Shown: one piece after another, positions 40,401-49,139 of the stretch
Numbering within the stretch: position 1 is the stretch's first letter
Layout: each line of letters starts with the position of its first letter
From: Massilia sp. NR 4-1
GTDB taxonomy: Bacteria; Pseudomonadota; Gammaproteobacteria; Burkholderiales; Burkholderiaceae_D
NCBI RefSeq assembly: GCF_001191005.1
Contig: NZ_CP012201.1
Span: 1,054,001 to 1,118,000 of the forward strand
DNA: 64,000 nt
Direction of reading: 5' to 3'
Notes under the pieces: model-generated
What the model was told of the DNA's origin: nothing
Database searches by the model: none
The model's input: only the letters and a program-made list of their open reading frames with translations
Position numbers and translations under genes: made by a program

Positions 40401-42151
40401 GCGGCTCCGGCTCATCGTTGCGCCAGCTGTGGCAGCTGGTACGCCTGGCCCGGCCTTCGCGCGCCGCGCTGGGCGCGGCGGCGCTGGCCGCCACGCTGTC
40501 GGCTGCCGCCACGCTGTATTTCCCCTTACTGGCCAAACGCATGGTCGATGAACTGGGCGGCGGCCGGCTGGAGCCGGCCAGCGTGGCGGCCATGGCGGCG
40601 GTGCTGGTGGTGGCGGCCATCGCGTCCGCCGTCTCGTCCTACCTGCTGGCGCGCACCGGCCACGGCCTGGTGGCCGGGCTGCGCCGCCTGCTGGTGGGCA
40701 AGCTGCTCAAGATGCCGGTGCCGGCCTTCGACGAGGACAGCACCGGTGCGCGTGTCAGCCGTGTGCTGAGCGACTGCGATTCGATCTCGGAGCTGGCCAC
40801 GCGGCAGTCGGTCAATCTGCTGACCGGCATCATGCTGCTGAGCGGTTCCGTGGTCGTGCTGCTGCTGCTCGACGTGCAGCTCACGCTCACGCTGTTCGCC
40901 TGCCTGGCCGTGGCGTTTGCCATCGTCATTCCGCTGGCGCAGCTGCTGGAGGGGCTGGCGCGCGGCACCCAGGACCGCACGGCGCGCCTGGCCGGCATTC
41001 TGGCCCATGTGTTTTCCGAGATCCGCCTGGTGAAGGCCTTCACGGCCGAAGCGCGCGAGCAGGAGCGCGCGGGCCGCGAGATCGAGGAAATCCGCCGTCT
41101 CGGCCTGCGCACGGCGCGCATCAACGCCGGGTTGGAACCCATCATCGGCCTGGCCTTGACCGCCGCGCTGCTGGTGATCCTGATGTATGGCTCGCTGCGC
41201 GTGAGCAGCGGCGCCATCGGCATGGGCACGCTGACCGCCTTCCTGCTGTACATCTTCAATGTGGCGGCGCCGCTGATCCAGCTCACCAACTTCACCGCCG
41301 AGCTGCAAAAAGCCAAAGGCGCCTCGGCCCGCATCGCCGCCCTGCTGAACGAAGTGGAGGAGGGCAGCCTGGCGGGCCTGGCGCAGGAAAGCCGTCCCGG
41401 CGAGCTGGCTTTCCGCGGCGTCTCGTTCGCCTATCCGGGGCGGGAGGAGCGGGTGCTGCAGCACATCGACCTGGTCTTCCGGCCCGGCACCACGACGGCG
41501 CTGGTCGGCACCAGCGGCAGCGGCAAGACCACCATCCTGTCATTGATCGAGCGCTTCTACGCGCCCGGCGCCGGCGAGATCGTGTACGACGGCCGGCCCA
41601 TCGCCAGCCTGCCGCTGGCTGCCTGGCGCGGCCGGATCGGCTATGTGGCGCAAGGCGCGCCCATCATGCCCGGCACGGTGCGCGACAACATCACCTATGG
41701 CCTGGCAGGAGACTATCCGGATGAAATGGTGCTGGCCGCCGCCGCCCGCGCCGGGGCGTTGGCCTTCATCGAACAAATGCCCGAGGGCCTGGATACCTCG
41801 CTGATTGAGCAGGGCAACAACCTCTCGGGAGGGCAGCGGCAGCGCATCGCCATCGCTCGCATGTTCCTGCGCAATCCCGACATCCTGATCCTCGACGAGG
41901 CCACCTCCAATCTGGACAGCGAAACCGAATACCAGGTCAGGGAAGCGCTGGAAGCCCTGATGGCAGGCCGCACCAATATCGTGGTGGCGCACCGGCTGGC
42001 CACGGTGATGCATGCCGACCGCATCTACTTCCTGGAGGAGGGCCGCATTTCCGGCGTGGGCCGGCATAATGAATTGCTGGGTTCACACCCTTACTATGCC
42101 CGCCTGGTATCGCGCCAGATGCAGCCGGCCCTGGTGGCACAGCACGGGTAG
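40397..42151 (+). CDS. ABC exporter, half-transporter with fused ATPase
   Basis: 584 residues starting with GTG at 40397, overlapping the hydroxylase stop (GTGA). The N-terminal 320 residues hold about six membrane helices (exporter type I). The ATPase follows with Walker A GTSGSGKTT, signature LSGGQRQR, Walker B ILILDEATS and switch His in VVAHRLAT. It is of MsbA/LmrA/BmrA type and probably acts as a homodimer. As the last gene of the operon it most likely exports the decapeptide and may provide self-resistance. No partner periplasmic adaptor or outer-membrane channel is encoded next to it, so crossing of the outer membrane would need other proteins. Confidence 0.92.
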   Translation: MSGSGSSLRQLWQLVRLARPSRAALGAAALAATLSAAATLYFPLLAKRMVDELGGGRLEPASVAAMAAVLVVAAIASAVSSYLLARTGHGLVAGLRRLLVGKLLKMPVPAFDEDSTGARVSRVLSDCDSISELATRQSVNLLTGIMLLSGSVVVLLLLDVQLTLTLFACLAVAFAIVIPLAQLLEGLARGTQDRTARLAGILAHVFSEIRLVKAFTAEAREQERAGREIEEIRRLGLRTARINAGLEPIIGLALTAALLVILMYGSLRVSSGAIGMGTLTAFLLYIFNVAAPLIQLTNFTAELQKAKGASARIAALLNEVEEGSLAGLAQESRPGELAFRGVSFAYPGREERVLQHIDLVFRPGTTTALVGTSGSGKTTILSLIERFYAPGAGEIVYDGRPIASLPLAAWRGRIGYVAQGAPIMPGTVRDNITYGLAGDYPDEMVLAAAARAGALAFIEQMPEGLDTSLIEQGNNLSGGQRQRIAIARMFLRNPDILILDEATSNLDSETEYQVREALEALMAGRTNIVVAHRLATVMHADRIYFLEEGRISGVGRHNELLGSHPYYARLVSRQMQPALVAQHG

Positions 42152-42215
42152 GCGCCGCTTCCGGCGGACCGGGTTTATCATATCCGCCATGTATCCCGGA
42201 CGAACGGAGGCGGAT

Positions 42216-42812
42216 ATGGCTGAGCAACTGACTTTACCGGGCATCGAACCCAAGCCGGTCCTGAGCGACCGGCTGATGCTCGTGCTGTTGCCGGATGCGG
42301 GCGCCGTGCAGCAGGTTTGCCAGCGGCGGCAGGCGCTGGGCGTGCGCTATCGGCTGCACGGACGTCCCATCATTCCAGGCCGCATGCATATCACGCTGGC
42401 CGGTTTCGGCGACTTTCCCGGCCTGCCGCCGCGCCTGGTTTCCGGTTTGAGCCGGCTGCTGGCAACCGTCGATGCACCATGCTTTACCGCCTGCCTCGAT
42501 ACCGCTATGAGTTTCGACGGCGGCCATGTGCACGCCAAGGGACGGCACGCGCTGGTGCTGAGCGGCGACGATGGCCTGCAGGGCGTACGCATCCTGTACC
42601 AGGCATTGGCCCAGCGCCTGCGCGCGGTGGGTTTTCGCCGCGTGCCGAACCATATCATGCCGCACCTCACCCTATCCTATGAAAAGCTGCATTTGGCGCC
42701 GGTCCAGGTGCAGCCGGTCAGGTGGCCGGTGAAGGAATTCGTGCTTGCGCGTAGCCGGATCGGCAGTGGCGAGCCGTATGCCATCCTTGGCCGCTGGCCT
42801 TTGCGGCATTGA
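42216..42812 (+). CDS. 2'-5' RNA ligase / 2H phosphoesterase family protein
   Basis: 198 residues. Two HxTx motifs define the 2H fold: HITL (about residue 58) and HLTL (about residue 151). The bacterial ThpR/LigT group hydrolyses or ligates 2'-5' or 2',3'-cyclic phosphodiesters; the physiological role is unclear. I chose ATG 42216, 5 nt after ACGGAGG (42204-42210), over the in-frame ATG at 42189. It lies 64 nt after the exporter and is probably unrelated to the peptide pathway. Confidence 0.8.
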   Translation: MAEQLTLPGIEPKPVLSDRLMLVLLPDAGAVQQVCQRRQALGVRYRLHGRPIIPGRMHITLAGFGDFPGLPPRLVSGLSRLLATVDAPCFTACLDTAMSFDGGHVHAKGRHALVLSGDDGLQGVRILYQALAQRLRAVGFRRVPNHIMPHLTLSYEKLHLAPVQVQPVRWPVKEFVLARSRIGSGEPYAILGRWPLRH

Positions 42813-42875
42813 GCGGCCAGCCGCCGCTCTGTGCGGATCTGCTAAAGTAGGCGCATTAAATTCAGCCAGACACTC

Positions 42876-43688
42876 ATGCTTTGCAGACCGCCAGGCGCCG
42901 CGCTGCGGCCCTTCATCAAACAGCTTTGGGTACACGATGCCGCCCAAACGGCCCATCCCGGCCGCGAGCATGTGCTGCCCACCGGTCTGGCGCATCTGGT
43001 CTTCCGCCTAGCGGGACCGCCTTTGCGCATCTACGCCGATGCCGATGATGCCAATGGCGCTGTGCTGCGCGAGCCGGTGCTGGGCGGGCCGCGCAGCAGC
43101 TTCTATATCAAGGAAGTGGGACCGCCGGTGCTGAGCGTGGGCGTGCAGCTGGAACCGGGTGCGCTGCAGGCGCTGTTCGGCGTCAGTGCCGCCGAACTGG
43201 CCGGCCGGCATACACCTTTGTCCGAACTGTGCGGAGGGCAGGGCGACAGCGTGCTGCAGCAGTTGAACGAGGCGGTCGACGCGCGGCAGACGCTCGCCGT
43301 GCTGGAAAGCTGGCTGGCGGCGCGGCTGCCGCGCGTCCATGGCCTGCATCCCGGCGTGGCACAGATCCTGGGCGGCATCACGCATGAAACACGGGTGGAT
43401 GAGATGGTGCGCGCCAGCAGCTACAGCCATCGCGGTTTCAATGCCCTGTTCAGCCAGGCCACCGGCTTCAGTCCCAAGCGCTACACGCGTCTGCTGCGCT
43501 TCCAGGCCTTGCTGGCCGCCGTGCGCGCCCAGCCGGCAAGCCCGCTGAGCGAACTGGCCCTGGCCCTGGGCTATAGCGACCAGGCCCATATGAACCGCGA
43601 ATTCCGCGAGTTCGCCGGCCTCACGCCGCTACAATACCGCCTGCTGGCGCCGGAGGCCGCCAACCATGTCAGATGGTCCGCCGGCTAG
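42876..43688 (+). CDS. AraC-family transcriptional regulator
   Basis: 270 residues. The N-terminal domain (LRPFIKQLWVHD, VLPTGLAHLVFRL) is of the kind found in AraC proteins with a DUF6597-like sensor. The C-terminal 100 residues contain the two helix-turn-helix motifs (DEMVRASSYSHRGFNALF and LALALGYSDQAHMNREFREF), ending in the typical AGLTPLQYR. The target and ligand are unknown. It could regulate the neighbouring NRPS operon, but nothing in the sequence proves that. Confidence 0.88.
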   Translation: MLCRPPGAALRPFIKQLWVHDAAQTAHPGREHVLPTGLAHLVFRLAGPPLRIYADADDANGAVLREPVLGGPRSSFYIKEVGPPVLSVGVQLEPGALQALFGVSAAELAGRHTPLSELCGGQGDSVLQQLNEAVDARQTLAVLESWLAARLPRVHGLHPGVAQILGGITHETRVDEMVRASSYSHRGFNALFSQATGFSPKRYTRLLRFQALLAAVRAQPASPLSELALALGYSDQAHMNREFREFAGLTPLQYRLLAPEAANHVRWSAG

Positions 43689-43712
43689 AAGATTTCTAAA
43701 ATTTCGGAGCAC

Positions 43713-44810
43713 ATGAATACCGCAACAGTCGCAATCCAGTCCTTCCCAGTCTCGCACCTCCCCATCCTGGATGCCCGCTCAGTCAAAGCCGATTACGGCC
43801 ACTTACTTGTCCTCACCGAAGACGGCACCTTCCATGGCATTAATCTGGATACAGGGAAGACAGCAATCCTTTGCAGCACAAGCCTTCCTGAACTGCCAGG
43901 TGGGGATGAGGGCAGCTATTTCGGCGCTCCCGCATTCCGCTTGCACGCGTCGGCGGACGGGCGGTTTGCCGCCGTCGTTGTCGACAGGGGAAGGACGGGC
44001 ATCGTCGTCGAGATCGCCTCCGGCAAGTTGACGATGCAACTCGATGGCGGCGATTATCACGAGCACACCGTCCCTTTCAGCGCAGGTTTTACCCACTTCC
44101 AGGGGCGGAATGCCCTCATACACCGAACGGCCTGGAACCGGCTCGACGCGGCGGACCCCGCGACCGGTGAATCGCTCACCAGTCGCGACATCGCAGTTTA
44201 TGAGGCGGGTGGCGCAAGGCCGGATCATTACCTTGACTACTTCCATGGGCAACTGCGCCTTAGCCCGGACGGAAGCCGAATCCTTGACGATGGCTGGGTA
44301 TGGCATCCGGTGTCGGTGCCGCGTATCTGGTCCGTCAGCGACTGGCTCGGGTCGAATCCATGGGAGAGCGAGGACGGCCCATCCATCATGGATTTTCCGA
44401 TCCGCGAAGACTGGAATATCCCCGCTTGCTGGATCGATGACAGGCATGTCGCGCTATGGGGACTTTCCGAATGGGACGAAGACGAATTCGAGGAAGTGGC
44501 CAAAGGGCCGGGCGCACAGATTCTGGATGCGGAATCGAAGGAGAAGGCGTCTCCCGAGCGCTGGCCGATGGACCTGAAGGGCGGCAAGGTCCGGGAACTG
44601 TTCAGCGACGGACAGCGCCTGTACATTGCCGACGAATCAGGTACTACCGCCTGGGACATCGCTTCGCGCAGCCAAGTCTCAGCCTGGCCCAATTTCCTGA
44701 CGCATATATTCGACGCTGAGCGCGGCATGCTTTTCGCGATCGAGTCCACGGCAATTTCAGGGTTGCGGCTTCCATGGGCAAGCGGGAACGAGGGACGCTT
44801 GGTAAAATGA
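43713..44810 (+). CDS. Uncharacterised protein with beta-propeller-like repeats
   Basis: 365 residues, not recognised as a named family. Several blade-like stretches of the form 'LxxSxDGxxxxxxxxxGxxxxxD' are visible (HASADGRFAAVV, RLSPDGSRILDD, LLVLTEDGTFHGINLDTG), suggesting a WD40/YVTN-like propeller. It has no signal peptide. The start at 43713 has GGAG at 43706-43709. The next gene, a SUKH-like protein, begins about 34 nt downstream, so the two are probably cotranscribed. Its GC content and codon choice look somewhat less biased than in the NRPS operon. Confidence 0.65.
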   Translation: MNTATVAIQSFPVSHLPILDARSVKADYGHLLVLTEDGTFHGINLDTGKTAILCSTSLPELPGGDEGSYFGAPAFRLHASADGRFAAVVVDRGRTGIVVEIASGKLTMQLDGGDYHEHTVPFSAGFTHFQGRNALIHRTAWNRLDAADPATGESLTSRDIAVYEAGGARPDHYLDYFHGQLRLSPDGSRILDDGWVWHPVSVPRIWSVSDWLGSNPWESEDGPSIMDFPIREDWNIPACWIDDRHVALWGLSEWDEDEFEEVAKGPGAQILDAESKEKASPERWPMDLKGGKVRELFSDGQRLYIADESGTTAWDIASRSQVSAWPNFLTHIFDAERGMLFAIESTAISGLRLPWASGNEGRLVK

Positions 44811-44844
44811 AACATTGCTAGAAATATTAGGAGTTACTGTAGAG

Positions 44845-45270
44845 ATGTTCGACTTATCTGAAGGCATCCGCCATTATTTTAAGAAGGCCGGCTGGGTACC
44901 GAGCAATATTCACGCCGAAATACCGCAAGCGCCGCGTGAGAAGGCGCTTGCCTTGCTCAGCGAGTTTGCTGGTTTGGAGGTTGGTAGCGTTGGCGCCGGC
45001 ATCGAATTGGCAAAGAGTGACGTTTGCTTCTATTCAGAGCTGAATCCCAAGGCCAGCGGAGTGCTAAAGGCTTGGGAGAAACAAACCGGCGAAGTCGAAG
45101 CGATAGCTACGGCACACCATGACCACATCATTATTTACGTCGGGGCGCATGGCTTTTACGCATTCACCGATCCCGATGATAAGCTTTACGAGCTTGGCCC
45201 GGAATTCTCGCTTGCCATGGAAAAATTGCTTCTTGGCTTAAACTATGGCACCGCCATGAAGCCAGATTAA
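44845..45270 (+). CDS. SUKH-like (SUKH-3 type) putative immunity protein
   Basis: 141 residues from ATG 44845, with AGGAG at 44829-44833; an upstream TTG at 44815 is less likely. The opening IRHYFKKAGWVPSNI and the later region with LLSEFAGLEV fit the SUKH-3 pattern (AGWxPxR-like opening, then FxGL). SUKH proteins often neutralise polymorphic nuclease toxins. No toxin gene lies beside it here, so it may be an orphan immunity gene or a housekeeping member. The gene is visibly poorer in GC than its neighbours. Confidence 0.6.
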   Translation: MFDLSEGIRHYFKKAGWVPSNIHAEIPQAPREKALALLSEFAGLEVGSVGAGIELAKSDVCFYSELNPKASGVLKAWEKQTGEVEAIATAHHDHIIIYVGAHGFYAFTDPDDKLYELGPEFSLAMEKLLLGLNYGTAMKPD

Positions 45271-45374
45271 GCGGGGCAGTGTGCAGGAAATTAATTGATG
45301 TGTAGCAGCTCAGACTTGATCTGGCGCTGGCAGCCAAATGAGTTAAAGTTATCAAGCGCTGGCTATCTTTTGCT

Positions 45375-46241
45375 TCAATGTTTGCTCGCTTCACGCGCCT
45401 TGTCCGCAATACGCTGGGCGGCGGCTCGTTCCGCCATGCGCTGTTCAGGCTTAAGGTCAACGATCGACATCATCAACTGCCCCTCTGGTGCGTACATGGT
45501 CGCCTCGTTCGCTGCGGGTCCCTTAAGGTCGCGATAAATCAAGCCTTGCGCCACCGCATATCGATAGGTCAGCGCTGGATCTTTGGCGATAAGCGCATCA
45601 CCCGTCACCGTGTGCGACCAGAGGTAATTGAGCGTTAGCAGATCGCCGCTCTCAGCTTCTTTTGCCAGCTGATCCAATACTTTCGCTTTCCATTCCTGCA
45701 CCAGCGGGTCGTCTGGTCGTGTAGTCAGAGCGGTGCGGTCGCCAAATGGCCCTTCCTCGGCCACTTGTATAATCGCCCCGCTGACGCCGGCCTTGGCTGC
45801 CGTCGCGAGATAGTCGAAGCGTGACAAGCGCATGCGCTCAGTCATTCCCGCACACAGTTTCGCGTCGTGCCGCTTTTCACTGTCGTTCATGCCGCGGTAG
45901 GGAATCAAGTTGCGGTTCTGCGTGACCTCCTCCATGTCAAAAATCATTCTGTCGTGCTGGCGGTTGAATGTGTCGCAGTTGGCAATGAGCCAGTAGGCCT
46001 CATAGGAATTTTCAGGATCATGCGTGGCGACAAGCCGATCAAGCTGTACGCTCAGCGGCGCGTCTTCCGTCGCCTGGGACGAGAGCGGGGGCGGCACTAC
46101 CTTGGGGATGGTTGCGGGCGCCGGATGTGTTTGGGGAGTATGAATGTCTTGCTTGACCGGTGTTGCGGCATGCCAGTTTATTAAGCTGATACCTAGAATA
46201 AGCGCCAGCCCAGCTCCAGCCAAGACGTATTTCTTCTGCAT
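45375..46241 (-). CDS. Uncharacterised membrane-anchored protein
   Basis: 288 residues from the ATG at 46241 (AGAGGAAG just upstream on the minus strand), rather than a 26-residue longer ORF without a ribosome site. A single hydrophobic segment (residues 5-22, VLAGAGLALILGISL) is followed by a Pro-rich linker and a soluble domain with two widely spaced cysteines (IANCDTF and AKLCAGM). No family was recognised. The short non-coding stretch 45271-45374 separates it from the convergent SUKH-like gene. GC is lower than in most of the window. Confidence 0.6.
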   Translation of the reverse strand: MQKKYVLAGAGLALILGISLINWHAATPVKQDIHTPQTHPAPATIPKVVPPPLSSQATEDAPLSVQLDRLVATHDPENSYEAYWLIANCDTFNRQHDRMIFDMEEVTQNRNLIPYRGMNDSEKRHDAKLCAGMTERMRLSRFDYLATAAKAGVSGAIIQVAEEGPFGDRTALTTRPDDPLVQEWKAKVLDQLAKEAESGDLLTLNYLWSHTVTGDALIAKDPALTYRYAVAQGLIYRDLKGPAANEATMYAPEGQLMMSIVDLKPEQRMAERAAAQRIADKAREASKH

Positions 46242-46422
46242 CAAACTACTTCCTCTTGGTGATAATTGACCGTGCATGCCGGCAGCAGCGGAGCGTACCA
46301 CATAGCCAGCCAAGGCCATTCCTTATCTCTACCAAGCTGACCGTCAACGCCAGGTCAATTTTATTCAAGACCACGGCGGGAAACGCGCCTATAGTGCAGA
46401 CTCCATTCACAAGGAGCATGCC

Positions 46423-46869
46423 ATGATCCACGAATTGTTCGCCTATCTCTGCGTCAGCGACGCCAAACAGGCGATCGCCTTCTATACCGAGGCCTTTGGC
46501 GCGAAAGAGAAGTTTCGCCTGACCGAACCGAGTGGCCGCGTCGGCCATGCCGAGCTGGATTTTGGCGGGACCATCGTCATGTTATCGGATGAATTTCCGG
46601 AATGCGATATCGCCAGCCCGCGCACCATCGGCGGCACGCCGGTGACCATCCATCTGCATGTGGACGATGCGGATGCCACGATCCGCCGCGCCATGGAAGT
46701 CGGCGCGACGCTGGAGCGCGCGCCGGCCGATGCCTTCTACGGCGAGCGCAGTGGCGTGGTGCGCGATCCCTTCGGCCACCGCTGGAATATCGGCCACAGC
46801 ATCGAGGAGGTCTCGCCGGAGGAAATGCAGCGCCGCTATACGGCGCTGCTGGAGCAGGACGCGCAGTAA
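46423..46869 (+). CDS. VOC (glyoxalase/bleomycin-resistance fold) family protein
   Basis: 148 residues. It shows the two-repeat VOC pattern of the PhnB-like group: VSDAKQAIAFYTEAFGAKE, then VDDADATIRRAMEVGAT and VVRDPFGHRWNIG. A ribosome site AAGGAG is at 46411-46416. Substrate unknown; members range from glyoxalases and dioxygenases to drug-binding proteins. A link to the peptide cluster is not indicated. Confidence 0.85.
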   Translation: MIHELFAYLCVSDAKQAIAFYTEAFGAKEKFRLTEPSGRVGHAELDFGGTIVMLSDEFPECDIASPRTIGGTPVTIHLHVDDADATIRRAMEVGATLERAPADAFYGERSGVVRDPFGHRWNIGHSIEEVSPEEMQRRYTALLEQDAQ

Positions 46870-46881
46870 GGCACGGGCCGC

Positions 46882-47970
46882 CTACTGCGGCCGTACCTGC
46901 TCCCAATCGACCATCCAGAAGCCGTTGCGCGTGGCCGTCTTGTGCGCCAGGATGGCGGACGGCAGGTCGAGCTTGAGCGCCGCTGCCCGTTCCGGGTCGA
47001 TCAGCATGGTCGGTGTTTTCTGGCGCAGGATGGGCAGCACATCGGGCTTGGTGCGGTTGCGCAGTATCTTCCCGGCCTGCACCCCGGCCAGGCTGCCAAC
47101 CTGGCGGAAATCGGCGCCCACATACATCACCGCGCCCGGCACATGGACCATGGCCAGCGTGACCACCGGAATCTGGTGGGCTGCGCCGAATTCGCCAAGA
47201 TCGATGGCCGGTTCATAGCGGTGCAGGCCGTAATAGGTATCCAGCGGCACGGCAAACATCTGCACCCCTTTCCCGTCCTGGAACATGGCTTTCAGCGAGG
47301 GCACGATGCTGTCGCTCTTGCCCACCTGGCGCGCCGTCACCGACATGCCGATCTGGCTGGCGCTGGAGCTGGCGGCGGCCACGTTGGCGACGCCGTTCTC
47401 GTCGTCGGTATGGATCATGCCGATTTTTTTCACGGCGGGGAAAACCTGCTGCACCATGCGCACCGAGTCGCGCATGTCCACGTACAGGGTGGAGCCGGTC
47501 ACGCCCGGCCCGCCGTCGTTGAGCGAGGCGCAGCCCGCTTCCAGCGGGTCGGCCACGGCGGTGAAGACCAGCGGCACGCGCGCATCTTCCAGGATGCCGC
47601 GCGCATGGCGGGTGGCCGGTGTGCCGATGGTGAGCGCCAGATCGGGTTTGGCCGTGGCGATGCGCGCCGCTTCCTGGCGGATGCGGAACAGCACGCCCAG
47701 GCGGCTCCAGAAGCCGCCATTCTCCACGTCGAAGTCGATGCGTACCCGGTTCACCTTCAGATTCTTGCCCTGCTCGATGCCCTGGCTTTTCAGGGTGTCG
47801 AGAAAGCCGTTCAGGGCTTCCTGATACGGCTCGATATCGGTCACCTGCAGCACTTCCAGCTTGAATATGTGGTTGTCGTCCATCGATGCCATCGGCAGCA
47901 GCTCGAACGCCTGGGCGGGCAGGGCGGCCAAGGCGATGCTGAGGGCGAGAAGTCTTCTGTTTTTATTCAT
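46882..47970 (-). CDS. Periplasmic ABC-type substrate-binding protein (ABC_sub_bind family)
   Basis: 362 residues with a signal peptide (LLALSIALAALPAQA-FE). Family features include the N-terminal YQEALNGFLDTLKSQG, the block LALTIGTPATRHARG and IPVVTLAMVHVPGAVMYVG near the C terminus. Relatives (PF04392, TrpX-like) bind amino acids or other small molecules. No permease or ATPase gene is adjacent, so it may be an orphan receptor. It converges on the VOC gene with a 12-nt gap; the intervening GGCCGC-CTACT-GCGGCC hairpin may act as a weak terminator. Confidence 0.82.
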   Translation of the reverse strand: MNKNRRLLALSIALAALPAQAFELLPMASMDDNHIFKLEVLQVTDIEPYQEALNGFLDTLKSQGIEQGKNLKVNRVRIDFDVENGGFWSRLGVLFRIRQEAARIATAKPDLALTIGTPATRHARGILEDARVPLVFTAVADPLEAGCASLNDGGPGVTGSTLYVDMRDSVRMVQQVFPAVKKIGMIHTDDENGVANVAAASSSASQIGMSVTARQVGKSDSIVPSLKAMFQDGKGVQMFAVPLDTYYGLHRYEPAIDLGEFGAAHQIPVVTLAMVHVPGAVMYVGADFRQVGSLAGVQAGKILRNRTKPDVLPILRQKTPTMLIDPERAAALKLDLPSAILAHKTATRNGFWMVDWEQVRPQ

Positions 47971-48312
47971 TTTCGGCCTGTTCGATGAAAAAAGATAAAG
48001 CCATTAAAACAGAAAGCGATGCCAGTTCGGCAATGAATCGACAGGTTTTGCGAGCCAATTTTTACACCGGTGCGGCCAGAGTTAAAAAATAACCATTATT
48101 CACAAATGAGAACGTTTTCCATTTAGATTGTCATATGCAAGTCATGACGTCGTTTTTCTCGCTACAGACTGTCCAATATCTGGCACACGATTGGACTTTC
48201 CCTTCCAAAATCGGAGAAAGTATGAGATGTTGTCGCGAAGAACTTGTTTCCGCTTGGATTCATGCTTTCCCAAGATTACATAACTTATTGTCACAATTAA
48301 TAGGGAGGCATT
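47971..48312. other. Divergent intergenic region between the binding protein and the TorF porin
   Basis: 342 nt, more AT-rich than the surroundings. It must contain the promoters of both divergent genes, but I could not pick a convincing -35/-10 pair. The ribosome site of the porin, GGGAGG, lies at about 48302-48307. An 86-codon ORF at 48135-48395 overlaps the porin start in another frame and is not credible. Confidence 0.6.
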
Positions 48313-49122
48313 ATGAGAGAGAATTTTGCCAAGTTGGCGCCGATTGCATGTTCCTTGCTGTTCTGGACAGCTGCGGTGCAGGCGCAGGCAAATGAGGAAG
48401 CGGGCAAGGCGGCCGAAGCGCCGCCAGCTCCCGCCTTGACGGGCAGCGTGACGTTGGCCTCGCAATACGTATCGCGCGGCATCCGCCAGACCTGGGATAA
48501 GCCGGCCTTGCAGGCCGGGCTGGATTATGTTCATCCCAGCGGCTGGTCGGTCGGCACCTGGATGTCCAACGTCAGCAAGCATTTCATCGAGGATGGCCTG
48601 CTGGAATGGGATATCTACGGCGGCTACAACGGCACGGTGGGCGATGTGGGCTACAGCGCGCTGCTGTATTACTACAAATATCCGCGCGCCGAGATCCACG
48701 CCACCGGCACCAAATTCAATTACACCGAAGTGTCGCTGGGCCTGACCTACAAATTCCTCTACGCGAAATACAACCGTACCGTGTCGCGCGACTTCTTCGG
48801 CATCACCAATGCGCGCGGCACCGGCTATCTGGACATCGGCGCCAACTACGATATGGGTTCGGGCTACACGCTCAATCTGCATCTGGGCGATGGCCGCGTG
48901 GCCGGCGCCGGCAATGATTTCTGGGATTGGCAGGACATGAAGGTGGGCGTGACCAAGGCGCTGGACAAGGGCTGGAGCGTGGCCCTGGCCTACACCAAGG
49001 CGCGTTCCGACAACAACGGCTATAGCAATTACACGACCGGCATTCCGAATGCGAACGGCGTGGTGGAATACAAGGACGTCGCCAAAGGTACGCTGGTGGT
49101 GTCTGTCAGTAAGGCCTTCTGA
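48313..49122 (+). CDS. TorF-family putative outer-membrane porin
   Basis: 269 residues with a cleavable signal peptide (ending AAVQAQA). The mature chain starts with the family-typical TGSVTLASQYVSRGIRQTW and continues as alternating beta strands, ending in the C-terminal Phe expected of outer-membrane barrels (VVSVSKAF). The family is TIGR02001, with unknown permeant. The chemoreceptor gene starts 17 nt downstream, so the two are probably cotranscribed, hinting that both concern the same nutrient. Confidence 0.85.
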   Translation: MRENFAKLAPIACSLLFWTAAVQAQANEEAGKAAEAPPAPALTGSVTLASQYVSRGIRQTWDKPALQAGLDYVHPSGWSVGTWMSNVSKHFIEDGLLEWDIYGGYNGTVGDVGYSALLYYYKYPRAEIHATGTKFNYTEVSLGLTYKFLYAKYNRTVSRDFFGITNARGTGYLDIGANYDMGSGYTLNLHLGDGRVAGAGNDFWDWQDMKVGVTKALDKGWSVALAYTKARSDNNGYSNYTTGIPNANGVVEYKDVAKGTLVVSVSKAF

Positions 49123-49139
49123 ATTTAAGGAGTAGTAGG

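Noticed and set aside
48135..48395. 86-codon ORF before the TorF porin.
   Set aside because: It overlaps the porin start in another frame and has no recognisable features; the porin has a good signal peptide and ribosome site.
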